A DNA stretch of 64,000 nucleotides from NCBI GenBank assembly GCA_937920085.1, contig CALETE010000080.1, forward strand, positions 186,001 through 250,000, written 5' to 3'. This stretch comes from an uncultured Alphaproteobacteria bacterium. Its GTDB lineage: Bacteria > Pseudomonadota > Alphaproteobacteria > Caulobacterales > Caulobacteraceae. A model generated the notes under the pieces. That model was not told the DNA's origin. It did not search any database and saw only the letters and a list, made by a program, of their open reading frames with translations. This document shows positions 54,761 through 63,729 of this stretch, piece by piece (the first letter of the stretch is position 1; every line of letters begins with the position of its first letter). A program made the position numbers and the translations under genes.

Positions 54761-54811
54761 CCTAGAGCATGTGCCGATGGGTTGGAACCGCTTATCGGAA
54801 CATGCTCTAGG
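54761..54811. repeat. Alphaproteobacterial palindromic repeat (AGAGCATG type)
   Basis: Two perfect 12-bp arms, CCTAGAGCATGT (54761-54772) and ACATGCTCTAGG (54800-54811), enclose a second stem CCGAT/ATCGG after a one-base mismatch, and the loop holds GGTT-GG-AACC. Palindromes with AGAGCATG...CATGCTCT ends are a recurring extragenic repeat in alphaproteobacteria, well known in Rhizobiales. It lies in the 177-base gap between the deacetylase start and the thiolase stop and may also terminate the thiolase transcript. Confidence 0.75.
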
Positions 54812-54869
54812 CTTTGGAAGGCGAGCCAATATTTCGGCTCTAACCAAGGTCGTCAGATCGACGAGGGCT

Positions 54870-56009
54870 CTAGCTCTCGTTTGTGAAGATCACTGTCCCG
54901 CTGGCCGCAAACATGCCGCCAACCCCATGGGACACACTGATCTTGGCCCCGTCGATTTGTGCGGCCGCGGTTCCGCGCATCTGACGCACGCTCTCTTGCA
55001 GAGCGTACATGCCGTACATGCCAGAGTGCATATAGGACAGACCGCCCCCATTGGTGTTCAGCGGCAGCTTGCCACCAATTGCGGTATTACGCTCATTGAT
55101 GAAGTCCTTGGCTTCTCCAGGCTTCACGAAGCCCAGATCCTCCAGACCGTAGAGTGGCAGGTGGGCAAAGGCATCGTAGATCATCAAGTGATCCACGTCG
55201 GCGTGCGTGATTCCCGATTCATCAAAGGCCTTCTTGCCCGAAACCCGGAAGGCCTTGGACGAGGTGAAGTCCTCCATCTGGCTGACCATGGGGGTCTCCA
55301 CGCTTTCGCCGGTGCCCAGAATGTAGACAGGCTTCTGCGGGAAATCCTTGGCCCGCTCGGCGCTGGTCAGGATCAGAGCGCCACCGCCATCGGTGACAAG
55401 GCAGCACATCAGCATGCGGAAGGGCCAGGCGATCATTGGCGAGTTCAGCACATCATCAACCGTGATCGGATCCTTGAAGCTGGCCCTGGGATTCTTCGCT
55501 GCCCATTCACGCTGGATCACTGCGACATTGGCAAGATCTGCCTCGCTCACCCCATAGGTCTTCATGTAGCGAAGCACAGGGATGGTGAACATGGTCGGTG
55601 GGCTGGTCACGCCATAGGGCATTTCGAACTGCCCCATCAGGCTGGACGGCGCCCGGCCAAACCCTCCCGCGCCAACCCTGGAGCGGCCCGACTCGCCGTG
55701 GGTGATGAGGACGGTCTTGCAGAGGCCCTCATTGATCGCCGCGGCCGCGTGGCGGACGTGCAGCATAAAGGAACAGCCGCCGACGCTGGTGCCATCGGCA
55801 TAGGTCGGGGTAATGCCCAGATAGTGCGCCAATTCCACAGGGCTGATCCCTGCCGTTGCGACCCCATCAATGTCAGAGGGCTTAAGACCCGCATCCTTCA
55901 TGGCGTTCAGGGCGGCATCGGCATGCAGGCCAATGACGGAGACGTCCGGAATCTTGCCAAGACGGGTGGTTTCGGCGGCCCCAACGACCGCAATGCTCTT
56001 AGGTTTCAT
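54870..56009 (-). CDS. Thiolase-family protein, probable partner of the DUF35 protein
   Basis: A 379-aa thiolase-fold protein of the lipid-transfer/SCP2 branch. The nucleophile position has C79 (VGGCSFMLHV) and the region 319-334 keeps the His block, but the C-terminal catalytic Cys is replaced (SHGVGGMF, 360-367). It also has a YDAF motif (278-281) like Ltp2-type aldolases. Homologues form complexes with a zinc-ribbon/OB-fold partner and act in side-chain degradation of steroids and similar acyl-CoAs. It lies 13 bases after that partner gene. Confidence 0.87.
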   Translation of the reverse strand: MKPKSIAVVGAAETTRLGKIPDVSVIGLHADAALNAMKDAGLKPSDIDGVATAGISPVELAHYLGITPTYADGTSVGGCSFMLHVRHAAAAINEGLCKTVLITHGESGRSRVGAGGFGRAPSSLMGQFEMPYGVTSPPTMFTIPVLRYMKTYGVSEADLANVAVIQREWAAKNPRASFKDPITVDDVLNSPMIAWPFRMLMCCLVTDGGGALILTSAERAKDFPQKPVYILGTGESVETPMVSQMEDFTSSKAFRVSGKKAFDESGITHADVDHLMIYDAFAHLPLYGLEDLGFVKPGEAKDFINERNTAIGGKLPLNTNGGGLSYMHSGMYGMYALQESVRQMRGTAAAQIDGAKISVSHGVGGMFAASGTVIFTNES

Positions 56010-56022
56010 AGGTCTATTCCCC

Positions 56023-56427
56023 TCAGCCCTTGGCCGGTTCGAACAAAGGCAAAGAAATTTCGTCGGTCTGCTTAGCGAAATGGACCTGCATGGGCATGTC
56101 TAGAACCAAGGCTTCTGGCGTCTGCGGGCAGCCGACAATATTGGTCATCATGCGCGGACCTTCATCCAGCTGAACCACCGCAATGGCATAGGGCTCGGTT
56201 CCCATATCGGGACGGGGGCGATGATTGATGACGTAGGAATAGAGGATCGCCTTGCCACTGGCCTTGTAGACCTCGACCTCACGGCTTGCACATTTCGGAC
56301 AGAAGGCCCGCGGCGGAAAATAGGTGTGTTTGCAGTCCGTACAGCGCTGCAACCGCAACTCGCCGTCTCGGCATCCCTCCCAGAAATGCCGGGTCTCCGG
56401 CGTGGGTTCAGGCAGCATTCGAGCCAT
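56023..56427 (-). CDS. Zinc-ribbon/OB-fold protein (DUF35 family)
   Basis: A 134-aa protein: rubredoxin-like zinc ribbon with C29, C32, C43 and C46, then an OB-fold (YSYVINHRPRP, PYAIAVVQLDEGPRMMTNIVG). DUF35 proteins bind acyl-CoA and are obligate partners of thiolase-like enzymes encoded next door. An imperfect operator-like hairpin GCGTCA-GCTT-TGACGC (56462-56477) lies upstream of the start. Confidence 0.93.
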   Translation of the reverse strand: MARMLPEPTPETRHFWEGCRDGELRLQRCTDCKHTYFPPRAFCPKCASREVEVYKASGKAILYSYVINHRPRPDMGTEPYAIAVVQLDEGPRMMTNIVGCPQTPEALVLDMPMQVHFAKQTDEISLPLFEPAKG

Positions 56428-56573
56428 TTTGAAATTCGTCCCTAATTAAAAATGCATTTTGGCGTCAGCTTTGACGCAAGGACCAGCAAAGCCGAGGCAG
56501 AGCCCCTTGTCGATACTCTGAGCGTCGAATTATGACGTCGAAGGCGCTTGTAGCCTAATTCCAAGGATAAAGG

Positions 56574-56586
56574 CCCTGCGTCAGGG
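56574..56586 (-). terminator. Short stem-loop after the hybrid kinase gene
   Basis: CCCTG-ACG-CAGGG followed on the minus strand by CCTTTATCC, 30 bases past the stop at 56616. Confidence 0.45.
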
Positions 56587-56615
56587 TCGCCCGAACCGTT
56601 ATAAAATACGCCGCA

Positions 56616-58670
56616 CTAGCCCAGAGCGTGGCGGGCCCATGTGTCTTCTTCGGGCTCAGCGCCCGGTGCCCACTTTAACATGGCAGTGATGAGGTCACGG
56701 GGACTGATCGGCTTGAGGATCAAGTCATCAAACCCTTCGTTTAAGTCCCCGTCAGCAAGGTCGGCGTCTGCGCTGAAGGCCAAAATCGGAATGTTCAGGT
56801 TCGGACCGGGCAAGGCCTTGAGTCTAACCAGGGTCTCAGGGCCGCTTAGGCCGGGCATGCGAATATCTAGAAGAATAATATCGAAGGGGGCAGTCTCCGC
56901 CTCAAGGAGGGCCGCATGACCGCTTTCGACATCCGTCACCTCAACGCCTAACGGCTCCAATACCGCCCGCGCGAGATCTCGATTGGATCTGTTGTCATCG
57001 ACAATCAGCAACCTCAGGCCATCAATTCCCCCCAGCACGGTCCTCTCGGTGGTCGGTTCGGTCGCCTTGGCTGGCGTCGCCCGGATCGTGAGATGAAAGG
57101 TCGATCCTGTCCCCAAAGTGCTGCTCACACCAACTGCACCGCCCATGGCTTCGGCCAGCCCCTTGCAGATGGCAAGGCCAAGCCCGGTACCGCCGTGCTT
57201 GCGTGTGGAAGATCCGTCAACCTGACTGAATCGCTTGAAAAGCTGGGCCCGCTGACCCTCGTCCATCCCGATCCCGGTGTCCGCAACCTCGATCTTGATC
57301 TGGCTCAAGGGCCGCAAATAGGCCAGGCGGACGGTGACCGATCCAACCTCGGTAAACTTTACGGCATTGCCAATTATATTGAGCAGGATCTGCCTTAGGC
57401 GGTCAGGGTCGACCGTCACATGGGAGGGTATAGGTCCATCGACTTCAAACCCCAAGGTGACGCCCTTGGCGTTGGCCTCGGGAATGAACATGGCAAGACT
57501 GTCTTCCACCAGCGGGCTTAGAGCCACGGACCTGGGACGGAATTCCACCTGTTCAGCCTCTAGTTTCGAGAAGTCTAGAATATCATTGACGATAGCCAAC
57601 AGAGCCCGACTTCCAGAGGTAATCCTATCCAGGTGTTGTCGCGCTGTAGCGTTAAGATCCTGCCGCTCGACCAACAAACCCGCAAAGCCCAGGATTGACG
57701 TCAGGGGTGTGCGGATTTCATGGCTCATATTGGCCAGAAAAGCAGACTTTATGGCAGAGGCGGCCTCAGCCTCCTCTCGAGCGGCGGCCAATTCGGCCTC
57801 CATAGCCTTGCGCTCCGTGACATCGCGGGCGACGTCCTGAAATTCGACCAGCGCTAATGTGTCAGGATCGTAGACGGCGCGAGGACGGGTCTCCAACCAC
57901 ACAATGGACCCATCCTTATGCAGGGCGCGATATTCACATCGGAAGGCCGGTGCGTTGGGGCCAGCCGCAGCGTGATCACGGAAAGCCCTGACAACCCTTC
58001 GAATATCACTTGGGTGCATGTAGGCGATGGCCGGACGCCCAATCAGCTCTTCCGGGTCATAGCCCAATAGGGTCGTGACGGAGGGCGATAGAAAACTGAT
58101 CTGGGTATTTGGCGTATAGCACGCGATGATATCATTGGCGTTTTCCGCCATCAGCCGAAATCGAGACTCGCTTTGGGCCAAGCGCGCTTCGGTGGCACGG
58201 CGCGCGCTGATATCTCGGAGGCTGTCTTGAAACCCAATGAGATTGCCGGTTTCAGGGTCATAGATCGCCTGAAGTCCGCCTTCTACCCAAAGGCTGGTAC
58301 CGTCTTTACGCACCACCCTGAACTCGACCCGCAGCGGCGCTGTTTGCCGATAGGTGGCAAAGTGGTCCCTGAAGGCCTTATTGAGTTGAGCCCGATCTTC
58401 GGGATGAACGAAGTTGGGCTTTTGGCCAACCAGATCGGCCGGCTGATATCCAAGGACATCCCGGGAAGAGGGAGACACATAGGTCAAAACCCCCTCGGGA
58501 TTGCTGCAACAGACCATGTCCAACAAATGGTCGACGATAAGCCGAAAGCGACTCTGACCCCGCCCCGTGGAGGCCGAGGGCTGGTCCGATCCCAACTGTT
58601 CGCGGTGACCGGAAGACATAGACGTCTGGGGATCGTCGTTACAACGCATGGTAACCGGTTTAGCCGCCAT
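56616..58670 (-). CDS. Hybrid PAS sensor histidine kinase with receiver domain
   Basis: A 684-aa soluble kinase: two PAS/PAC modules (about 40-158 and 165-285), a short coiled coil, HisKA with H317 (FLANMSHEIRTPLTS), HATPase_c (NIIGNAVKFTEVG, DTGIGMDEG, GTGLGLAICKGL) and a receiver domain with D602 (IILLDIRMPGLSG). There are no membrane helices, so it senses a cytoplasmic signal. No Hpt or regulator is adjacent. The start is uncertain: 58670 lacks a good ribosome site, and 58649 or 58619 are possible. Confidence 0.92.
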   Translation of the reverse strand: MAAKPVTMRCNDDPQTSMSSGHREQLGSDQPSASTGRGQSRFRLIVDHLLDMVCCSNPEGVLTYVSPSSRDVLGYQPADLVGQKPNFVHPEDRAQLNKAFRDHFATYRQTAPLRVEFRVVRKDGTSLWVEGGLQAIYDPETGNLIGFQDSLRDISARRATEARLAQSESRFRLMAENANDIIACYTPNTQISFLSPSVTTLLGYDPEELIGRPAIAYMHPSDIRRVVRAFRDHAAAGPNAPAFRCEYRALHKDGSIVWLETRPRAVYDPDTLALVEFQDVARDVTERKAMEAELAAAREEAEAASAIKSAFLANMSHEIRTPLTSILGFAGLLVERQDLNATARQHLDRITSGSRALLAIVNDILDFSKLEAEQVEFRPRSVALSPLVEDSLAMFIPEANAKGVTLGFEVDGPIPSHVTVDPDRLRQILLNIIGNAVKFTEVGSVTVRLAYLRPLSQIKIEVADTGIGMDEGQRAQLFKRFSQVDGSSTRKHGGTGLGLAICKGLAEAMGGAVGVSSTLGTGSTFHLTIRATPAKATEPTTERTVLGGIDGLRLLIVDDNRSNRDLARAVLEPLGVEVTDVESGHAALLEAETAPFDIILLDIRMPGLSGPETLVRLKALPGPNLNIPILAFSADADLADGDLNEGFDDLILKPISPRDLITAMLKWAPGAEPEEDTWARHALG

Positions 58671-58712
58671 GGCCTAAACAGGGATTAACTGGACCTTGTG
58701 TTTCAATAAAAT

Positions 58713-59093
58713 TTATACGGGAGAACCGGGAGACAATCGACGTTCGGTTGAAGCCACCAACTCAGCCCAAATGGCAGCCTCAAGCCCTGGATCAGAGGCT
58801 TCAGCTTCAATGTGGCAGTCAATCAACCTAGCTCTCAGCCGCGCATTTTCTGCCATCAGAGCTGAAATTCTAAAGTCAGACTCATCGCTCTCCACATGAA
58901 GAAGTTTCCGGAGCGCACGATTTTCGATGACCAATTGATGGGCGGCATCGTCCCAGGTCCGGCTTGCCATGGCCAGCAGGGCTGACGTCAAGCCAAGCGC
59001 CCCTGCCCGGTCGGCCGGTGGTATATCAGGGGCCGCATTGCGGGCCACAAGACCAGACAGTTCCAACAGCACATCGGAAACATTCGGCTTCAT
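58713..59093 (-). CDS. Hypothetical helical protein coupled to the phosphotransferase
   Basis: A 126-aa all-helical protein of unknown family; the middle (LVIENRALRKLLHV, LMAENARLRARLIDCHIEAE) looks coiled-coil. ATG 59093 overlaps the phosphotransferase stop in an ATGA, and the next gene upstream is coupled in the same way, so three proteins are made from one message. It may be an accessory subunit; no enzymatic motif is seen. Confidence 0.78.
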   Translation of the reverse strand: MKPNVSDVLLELSGLVARNAAPDIPPADRAGALGLTSALLAMASRTWDDAAHQLVIENRALRKLLHVESDESDFRISALMAENARLRARLIDCHIEAEASDPGLEAAIWAELVASTERRLSPGSPV

Positions 59094-60118
59094 AGGCGCC
59101 CCATAACCTTCAGCGCCGCCCTGTCCTGAGCATTCTGCAAGGCCCAAGGCGGATAGACCATGATGGGTTCACGATTGCCGCCATCGATCCAAGCCTTGGC
59201 CGAAGACACCCAAATCGCCTGACCCTTCACGCAATTAAACAGGGTCCACCAATGAAGAGCGCCAGGGTCAGCCTTAAGACCGCTAGACCTCTCCCAAACC
59301 GATACGGCTAGCGCATTTGAAACCAATCCGCCGGCCAGGTTTCGTCCGAAGGACCAGACAGGGTTCAAACTCCAGCCGAGGTCTTCCAGTGGATCGCCTA
59401 GGTGGGCCATTTCCCAATCGAGGACACCGTGAATTTCTCCGGCAGTATCGAAAAGAAAATTCCCCGTTCGATAGTCCCCATGCACCACGGCTATGGACTT
59501 CGGCGGCGGCGGTGGATTGGCCCGCAGCCATCTAATGGCGGCGCGAATGATCGGCAGGGGCTCTGTCTGGTCCTCATCGAGGACTTGCTCCCAATAGCCG
59601 AGTTCCCGCGACCAGCAGGCGTCGGGGGCAACCTCGGACATGACTGTGGTCAAGCCCAGCGCGACGGGGTCAGCCTTGGCGATTTCACCCAGAATGGTCC
59701 ATTTGCGCTCAGCAAGTTTTCCGTGGGACGGTACATAGGGCTCGGTCCACAGCAGGGCAGGTGCGGCCTGGAACCCTTCAATCTCGGCGGCGATGAAGAA
59801 GGGATAGTCGAGGGGCGCGCTGGACTCCTCCAGCCAAAGCATTTCGGGCACCGGTACAGCTGAGCGGTAAAACGCACGATAGGCCTCAAACTCAATCCGA
59901 CGCTCGGTATCGATCAGACTGGCCGGCGGATCCCGACGCAGGATGAGGGCGCGGGACTTGGCCGCCCCACGCTCCCGCCAGGACAAGGAAAACCGATAGG
60001 TCTCCCGCGATGCGCCACCTGAGATTCTGGCAAGTCGATCCACCGCAATGTCAGAGGCCTCTGGCATCTTGGTGGCAATATAGTCAGCGATCCGAGCCTC
60101 CAGGCTCATCGGGCTCAA
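59090..60118 (-). CDS. Phosphotransferase family protein (APH/ACAD11-kinase-like)
   Basis: A 342-aa kinase-fold protein. Catalytic motifs are VVHGDYRTGNFLF (catalytic Asp and Asn) and LDWEMAHLGDPLEDLGW (metal Asp); the N-lobe has LARISGGASRETYRF. It belongs to the aminoglycoside phosphotransferase superfamily group that includes the kinase domain of ACAD10/ACAD11, which phosphorylates 4-hydroxyacyl-CoA. It is ATGA-coupled to the P450 upstream and to the hypothetical gene downstream. Confidence 0.9.
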   Translation of the reverse strand: MSPMSLEARIADYIATKMPEASDIAVDRLARISGGASRETYRFSLSWRERGAAKSRALILRRDPPASLIDTERRIEFEAYRAFYRSAVPVPEMLWLEESSAPLDYPFFIAAEIEGFQAAPALLWTEPYVPSHGKLAERKWTILGEIAKADPVALGLTTVMSEVAPDACWSRELGYWEQVLDEDQTEPLPIIRAAIRWLRANPPPPPKSIAVVHGDYRTGNFLFDTAGEIHGVLDWEMAHLGDPLEDLGWSLNPVWSFGRNLAGGLVSNALAVSVWERSSGLKADPGALHWWTLFNCVKGQAIWVSSAKAWIDGGNREPIMVYPPWALQNAQDRAALKVMGRL

Positions 60119-61395
60119 TCCATTTCAAAGCGGATGGGAACAGATTTGGGGCCGTTTACAAAAACGCTCTGGCTCCAGACAGCTGGCCCGTCGAGTTCCA
60201 CCGATTTCAGGCGGGGCAGCATTTCCTCCCAAAGGATGCGCATTTCCATCTTGGCTAGGTGCTGGCCTAGACACAGATGGGCACCATAACCAAAGGACAG
60301 CTGCTTGTTGGGCGCGCGATCCACCAGGAATTCATTGGGTCGATCAAACACCGCCTCATCGCGGTTACCAGACGCGTAGCACAGCATGATCCAGTCATCC
60401 TTGCGCAGCTGACGCCCGCCAAACTCTACATCCTCCGCTGCGGAGCGCATGAAGGTTTTGACAGGAGTCGTCCAGCGAATGGACTCCTCAACAAGGCTCG
60501 GGATCAGCTCGGGATTAGCCTTGACCTTGGCCAATTGATCGGGCCGCTCTGCTAGGCCCCAGAGGGCGCCGGCTGTCGAAGATGAAGTGGTGTCGTGGCC
60601 CGCTGTGGCGACGATGATGTAATACCCCAAGGCTTCGAATTCCGAGATGGGATTGCCGTCAATCTTGGCATTGGCGATGACGCTGGCGAGGTCGTTCCGG
60701 GGCTCAGCCCTGCGGCTGGCAGACAGGGCCGTGAAGTAATTGAAAAAGTCGGTGATGACGCTGAGGTCGAAGGTCTGCTCGCCCTTTTCGTCAACCTGTG
60801 GCTTGCGACCCAGCTCTGGATCAGACGCCCCGAACAGCTCTTGGGTCAGCATCAGCATGCGCGGCTCGTCCACTTCCGGCACGCCCATAATTTCCATCAC
60901 CACATGCAGTGGATAGTGCAGGGCGACCTCCTTGACGAAGTCGCACTTGCCGCCGGTTGCGGCCATCCGGTCAACAGAGGCTCGGGCGATCTTGCGAATC
61001 CGATCTTCGTGGCTGCGCAGGTTCTGAGGCATGAACCAGGCCTGAGTCAGGGCGCGATATTTCGGATGATCTGGAGCATCCATCTGGACCAGGGTGCGCA
61101 GCAGGTGGGGGCTGCCGCCCATACGCTCGCGCACCCGCTCATCCACAGCCTTACTGACCATAGTCGTCGAACGCGCGCCGCTCAGGAACAGGGAATTCTG
61201 CCGGCTGATCTCTAGAATATCGGCGTGCTTGGTGGCCACCCAGAAGGGATCGACGCCCTCGATCTCCGCCCGACCAAAGGGATTATTGGATCGCAGCCAA
61301 GCGTAGGTGTCGTAGATCCGACCGTCGGCATAAGCCAAGGCTTCGACCAGGGTGTTGGCCTTGCCTTGAGGGATATTGATGTCAGCTGTGGTCAT
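60115..61395 (-). CDS. Cytochrome P450
   Basis: A 426-aa soluble bacterial P450. It has the I-helix AGHDTTSSS (265-273) with acid/alcohol pair, K-helix ESIR (304-307), and the heme loop FGYGAHLCLGQHLA with axial C375. Bacterial P450s of this form hydroxylate terpenoids, steroids or fatty acids using separate ferredoxin/reductase partners, which are absent here. It is the first gene of a three-gene coupled operon with a kinase and a helical protein. Confidence 0.95.
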   Translation of the reverse strand: MTTADINIPQGKANTLVEALAYADGRIYDTYAWLRSNNPFGRAEIEGVDPFWVATKHADILEISRQNSLFLSGARSTTMVSKAVDERVRERMGGSPHLLRTLVQMDAPDHPKYRALTQAWFMPQNLRSHEDRIRKIARASVDRMAATGGKCDFVKEVALHYPLHVVMEIMGVPEVDEPRMLMLTQELFGASDPELGRKPQVDEKGEQTFDLSVITDFFNYFTALSASRRAEPRNDLASVIANAKIDGNPISEFEALGYYIIVATAGHDTTSSSTAGALWGLAERPDQLAKVKANPELIPSLVEESIRWTTPVKTFMRSAAEDVEFGGRQLRKDDWIMLCYASGNRDEAVFDRPNEFLVDRAPNKQLSFGYGAHLCLGQHLAKMEMRILWEEMLPRLKSVELDGPAVWSQSVFVNGPKSVPIRFEMD

Positions 61396-61499
61396 GATGC
61401 ATCGCCGTCCCTAACCCCGCCAGCAGCACACGCGATGACCGCGGCGCCTTGATCTTGGGTCACAGAAATTCGGCTTCTCCCTTCCGTTGATATCTGCGT

Positions 61500-61510
61500 T
61501 CACTTAGTGA
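61500..61510. promoter_or_regulatory. Palindromic operator candidate TCACT-T-AGTGA
   Basis: An 11-base perfect palindrome lies in the 186-base gap between the divergent P450 operon (start 61395) and the gene at 61582, where a shared regulator would bind. No regulator gene is adjacent. Confidence 0.35.
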
Positions 61511-61581
61511 TTAAGTCTGACATCAGCGCAACGAGACTGACAAGGGACGATCCAAAGATCGCCCGCCCCGGAGGACCGCCC

Positions 61582-62664
61582 ATGCTCACCAAGGCCGATG
61601 ACTTTCCCATCCACCAGACCCCAGAGCCCATTGCCTATTCCGGGACCGACAGGAATTTCTACGATCGCTATTTCTTCAATGGTTACCAGCCGGACGGGAC
61701 CGAATTTTTCGCCATCGCCTTTGGCGTCTACCCCCACCTAAACGTCGCTGACGCCCACTTCTCCGTCATCCGTAATGGGGTAGAGCACTGCCTGCACGCC
61801 TCGCGCCTCTTGAATATGGAGCGGATGGATCTTGAGGTTGGGCCGATCTCCATTTCGGTCCTGGAACCCCTGCAAAAACTGAAGGTGACGGTGGCCCTAA
61901 GCGAGGGGATTGCTGCGGAACTGATCTTTGAGGGCCGTACCTTCCCCATCGAAGAGCCGCGGTTCATGCGCCGCATCGGGCCGCGGGCCTTTATGGACTA
62001 CACCCGTCTCACCCAGAACGTCCGGATTACCGGCTGGATTGAAGTGGATGGCGTTCGGAAAACCCTAGATGCCGGCACCGTCGGCACCCGGGACCGGTCC
62101 TGGGGCGTCCGTCCCGTTGGTAATCCAGACTCTCAGCCCACTGTGCCTGAACAGGTGGGTAGCTTTTTCTGGCAATGGACCCCATTGAATTTCGCCGACA
62201 AATCCGTCTTTTTCCATGTGAATGCCGATCCGGACGGAGTGCCTTGGAACACCCGGGCGGTCATCCTGCCAGACGGCGCAGGCCCCAATGAGGGTCACCA
62301 CACAGACACCGCCACCATCGAAGATGTCACCATGATCCCAGGCACCCGGCATGCCCAGGGCGGGACCCTGGTCGTACCCCTGAAGCAGGGCTCAGCTCGG
62401 GTGAAGTTCGAACCCTTCCTGACCTTCCTGATGCGCGGCATAGGCTATGGCCATCCCAACTGGCGCCATGGGGCCTATAAGGGGGTGCTGGTGGTCGAGC
62501 GCGAGGACATTGATCTGGCCACGGTCAACATGGCCAGCCCAGAAAACTGGCACATTCAGGCCCTGTCCCGGGTGACCCTCAGCCTACCGGGCGAAGCCTC
62601 AGATGTGGGCATGGGCGTCTTCGAGCAATTGATCGCAGGACCCTATCGCCCATACGGTCTCTAA
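61582..62664 (+). CDS. Uncharacterised protein divergent from the P450 operon
   Basis: A 360-aa soluble protein, rich in beta strands, with no motif I can name securely; layout and the WGVRPVG and SFFWQWTPLNF blocks recall two-domain lipocalin-like proteins (DUF7064/7065 or hydroxyneurosporene synthase type) often found in steroid and terpenoid catabolic clusters. This is a recollection of pattern only. The start at 61582 (MLTKADDF) has GGAGGA six bases upstream. Its divergent placement suggests shared function with the P450. Confidence 0.8.
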   Translation: MLTKADDFPIHQTPEPIAYSGTDRNFYDRYFFNGYQPDGTEFFAIAFGVYPHLNVADAHFSVIRNGVEHCLHASRLLNMERMDLEVGPISISVLEPLQKLKVTVALSEGIAAELIFEGRTFPIEEPRFMRRIGPRAFMDYTRLTQNVRITGWIEVDGVRKTLDAGTVGTRDRSWGVRPVGNPDSQPTVPEQVGSFFWQWTPLNFADKSVFFHVNADPDGVPWNTRAVILPDGAGPNEGHHTDTATIEDVTMIPGTRHAQGGTLVVPLKQGSARVKFEPFLTFLMRGIGYGHPNWRHGAYKGVLVVEREDIDLATVNMASPENWHIQALSRVTLSLPGEASDVGMGVFEQLIAGPYRPYGL

Positions 62665-62745
62665 GCGATCACACTTGCCTAACCCAAGGTGGGTTGGGCA
62701 AGGTAGCCAAATTATCATTCCAAAGGCGCGCCAATTGCGCCGATT

Positions 62746-63723
62746 TTGAAAGAAGATCCTTTGACGACTTCGTCTCCCGCGGCGCTTTCGGTCGCGAACT
62801 CCGACTCCATGGCCTCTGTTAGTGCATTGATTCAAGGTCTGGAGAGCGTGGGCTATATCGCCTCTCGCCGGATCGCCACCGCCCTTTTCATGGCCGTGAA
62901 TTTGCAAAAGCCTATTCTGGTGGAAGGCTCCGCTGGGGTTGGCAAAACTGAATTGGCCCTGTCCACCGCCGCCTTGCTCGGCCTGCCTCTGATCCGCATG
63001 CAGTGCTATGAGGGCCTTGATGAGTCCAAGGCGCTCTATGAATGGAAGTATGGCAAGCAGTTGCTCTACACCCAGATCCTGAAGGACCGCATGGGGGCCA
63101 GTTTGGCCGACGCGGTCGATATGGATGCTGCCATGGACCGGCTCCACGGCATGGGCGACCTGTTCTTCTCTGAACCCTTCCTTGAGCCCCGCCCCCTGAT
63201 GAAGGCCCTTCAGGAGGATGACGGCTGCGTCCTGCTGATCGACGAAATCGACAAGTCCGACGAGGCGTTCGAAGCCTTCCTTCTGGAGGTGCTGTCGGCC
63301 TATCAGGTCTCTATCCCAGAAATTGGGGTGCTTAAGGCCAAGACGCCACCCATCGTCTTCCTGACCTCCAATAATGTTCGCGACCTCGGTGACGCCCTTA
63401 AGCGCCGCTGCCTGCACCTGCACATCCCCCTGCCCGACGCAGCTCTGGAACGTCGCATTGTTGCCAGCCGCGTGCCCGGCATTGAGGCCGATCTCGTCGG
63501 CCAATTGGTCAGTTTTGTTCAGTCCCTGCGGACCCTGGACCTGCGCAAGTCCCCGTCGATTTCCGAAACCGTCGACTGGGCGCGAGCCCTGATCCTGCTG
63601 AACGCCGATGCCCTGGAGACCGAGGTGGTGCGCGACAGTCTCAATGTCCTGCTGAAGTTCGAGCAGGATATCGAAGCTATTGAGCCGCAGATCGCTGAGC
63701 TCATCCGCAAGCCCTTGGCCTGA
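62746..63723 (+). CDS. MoxR family AAA+ ATPase
   Basis: A 325-aa AAA+ ATPase. Walker A is VEGSAGVGKTELA, Walker B LLIDEIDK, and the sensor 1 region FLTSNNVRDL is typical of the MoxR/CoxD group. These act as chaperones for metal-cofactor insertion with a VWA protein partner. The start codon is a TTG; 62746 and 62761 are both possible, and the first ATG is at 62809. It is followed after 6 bases by the VWA partner gene. Confidence 0.9.
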   Translation: MKEDPLTTSSPAALSVANSDSMASVSALIQGLESVGYIASRRIATALFMAVNLQKPILVEGSAGVGKTELALSTAALLGLPLIRMQCYEGLDESKALYEWKYGKQLLYTQILKDRMGASLADAVDMDAAMDRLHGMGDLFFSEPFLEPRPLMKALQEDDGCVLLIDEIDKSDEAFEAFLLEVLSAYQVSIPEIGVLKAKTPPIVFLTSNNVRDLGDALKRRCLHLHIPLPDAALERRIVASRVPGIEADLVGQLVSFVQSLRTLDLRKSPSISETVDWARALILLNADALETEVVRDSLNVLLKFEQDIEAIEPQIAELIRKPLA

Positions 63724-63729
63724 CCGGTT

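Noticed and set aside
54771..56075. 434-codon open frame on the plus strand
   Set aside because: Antisense to the well-supported thiolase-like and DUF35 genes; composition and lack of motifs mark it as a GC-driven shadow.
58674..58689. CTAA-N7-TTAAC, one mismatch from a CtrA box, just before the hybrid kinase start
   Set aside because: Only three bases from the annotated start codon and imperfect; too weak without a revised start or conservation.
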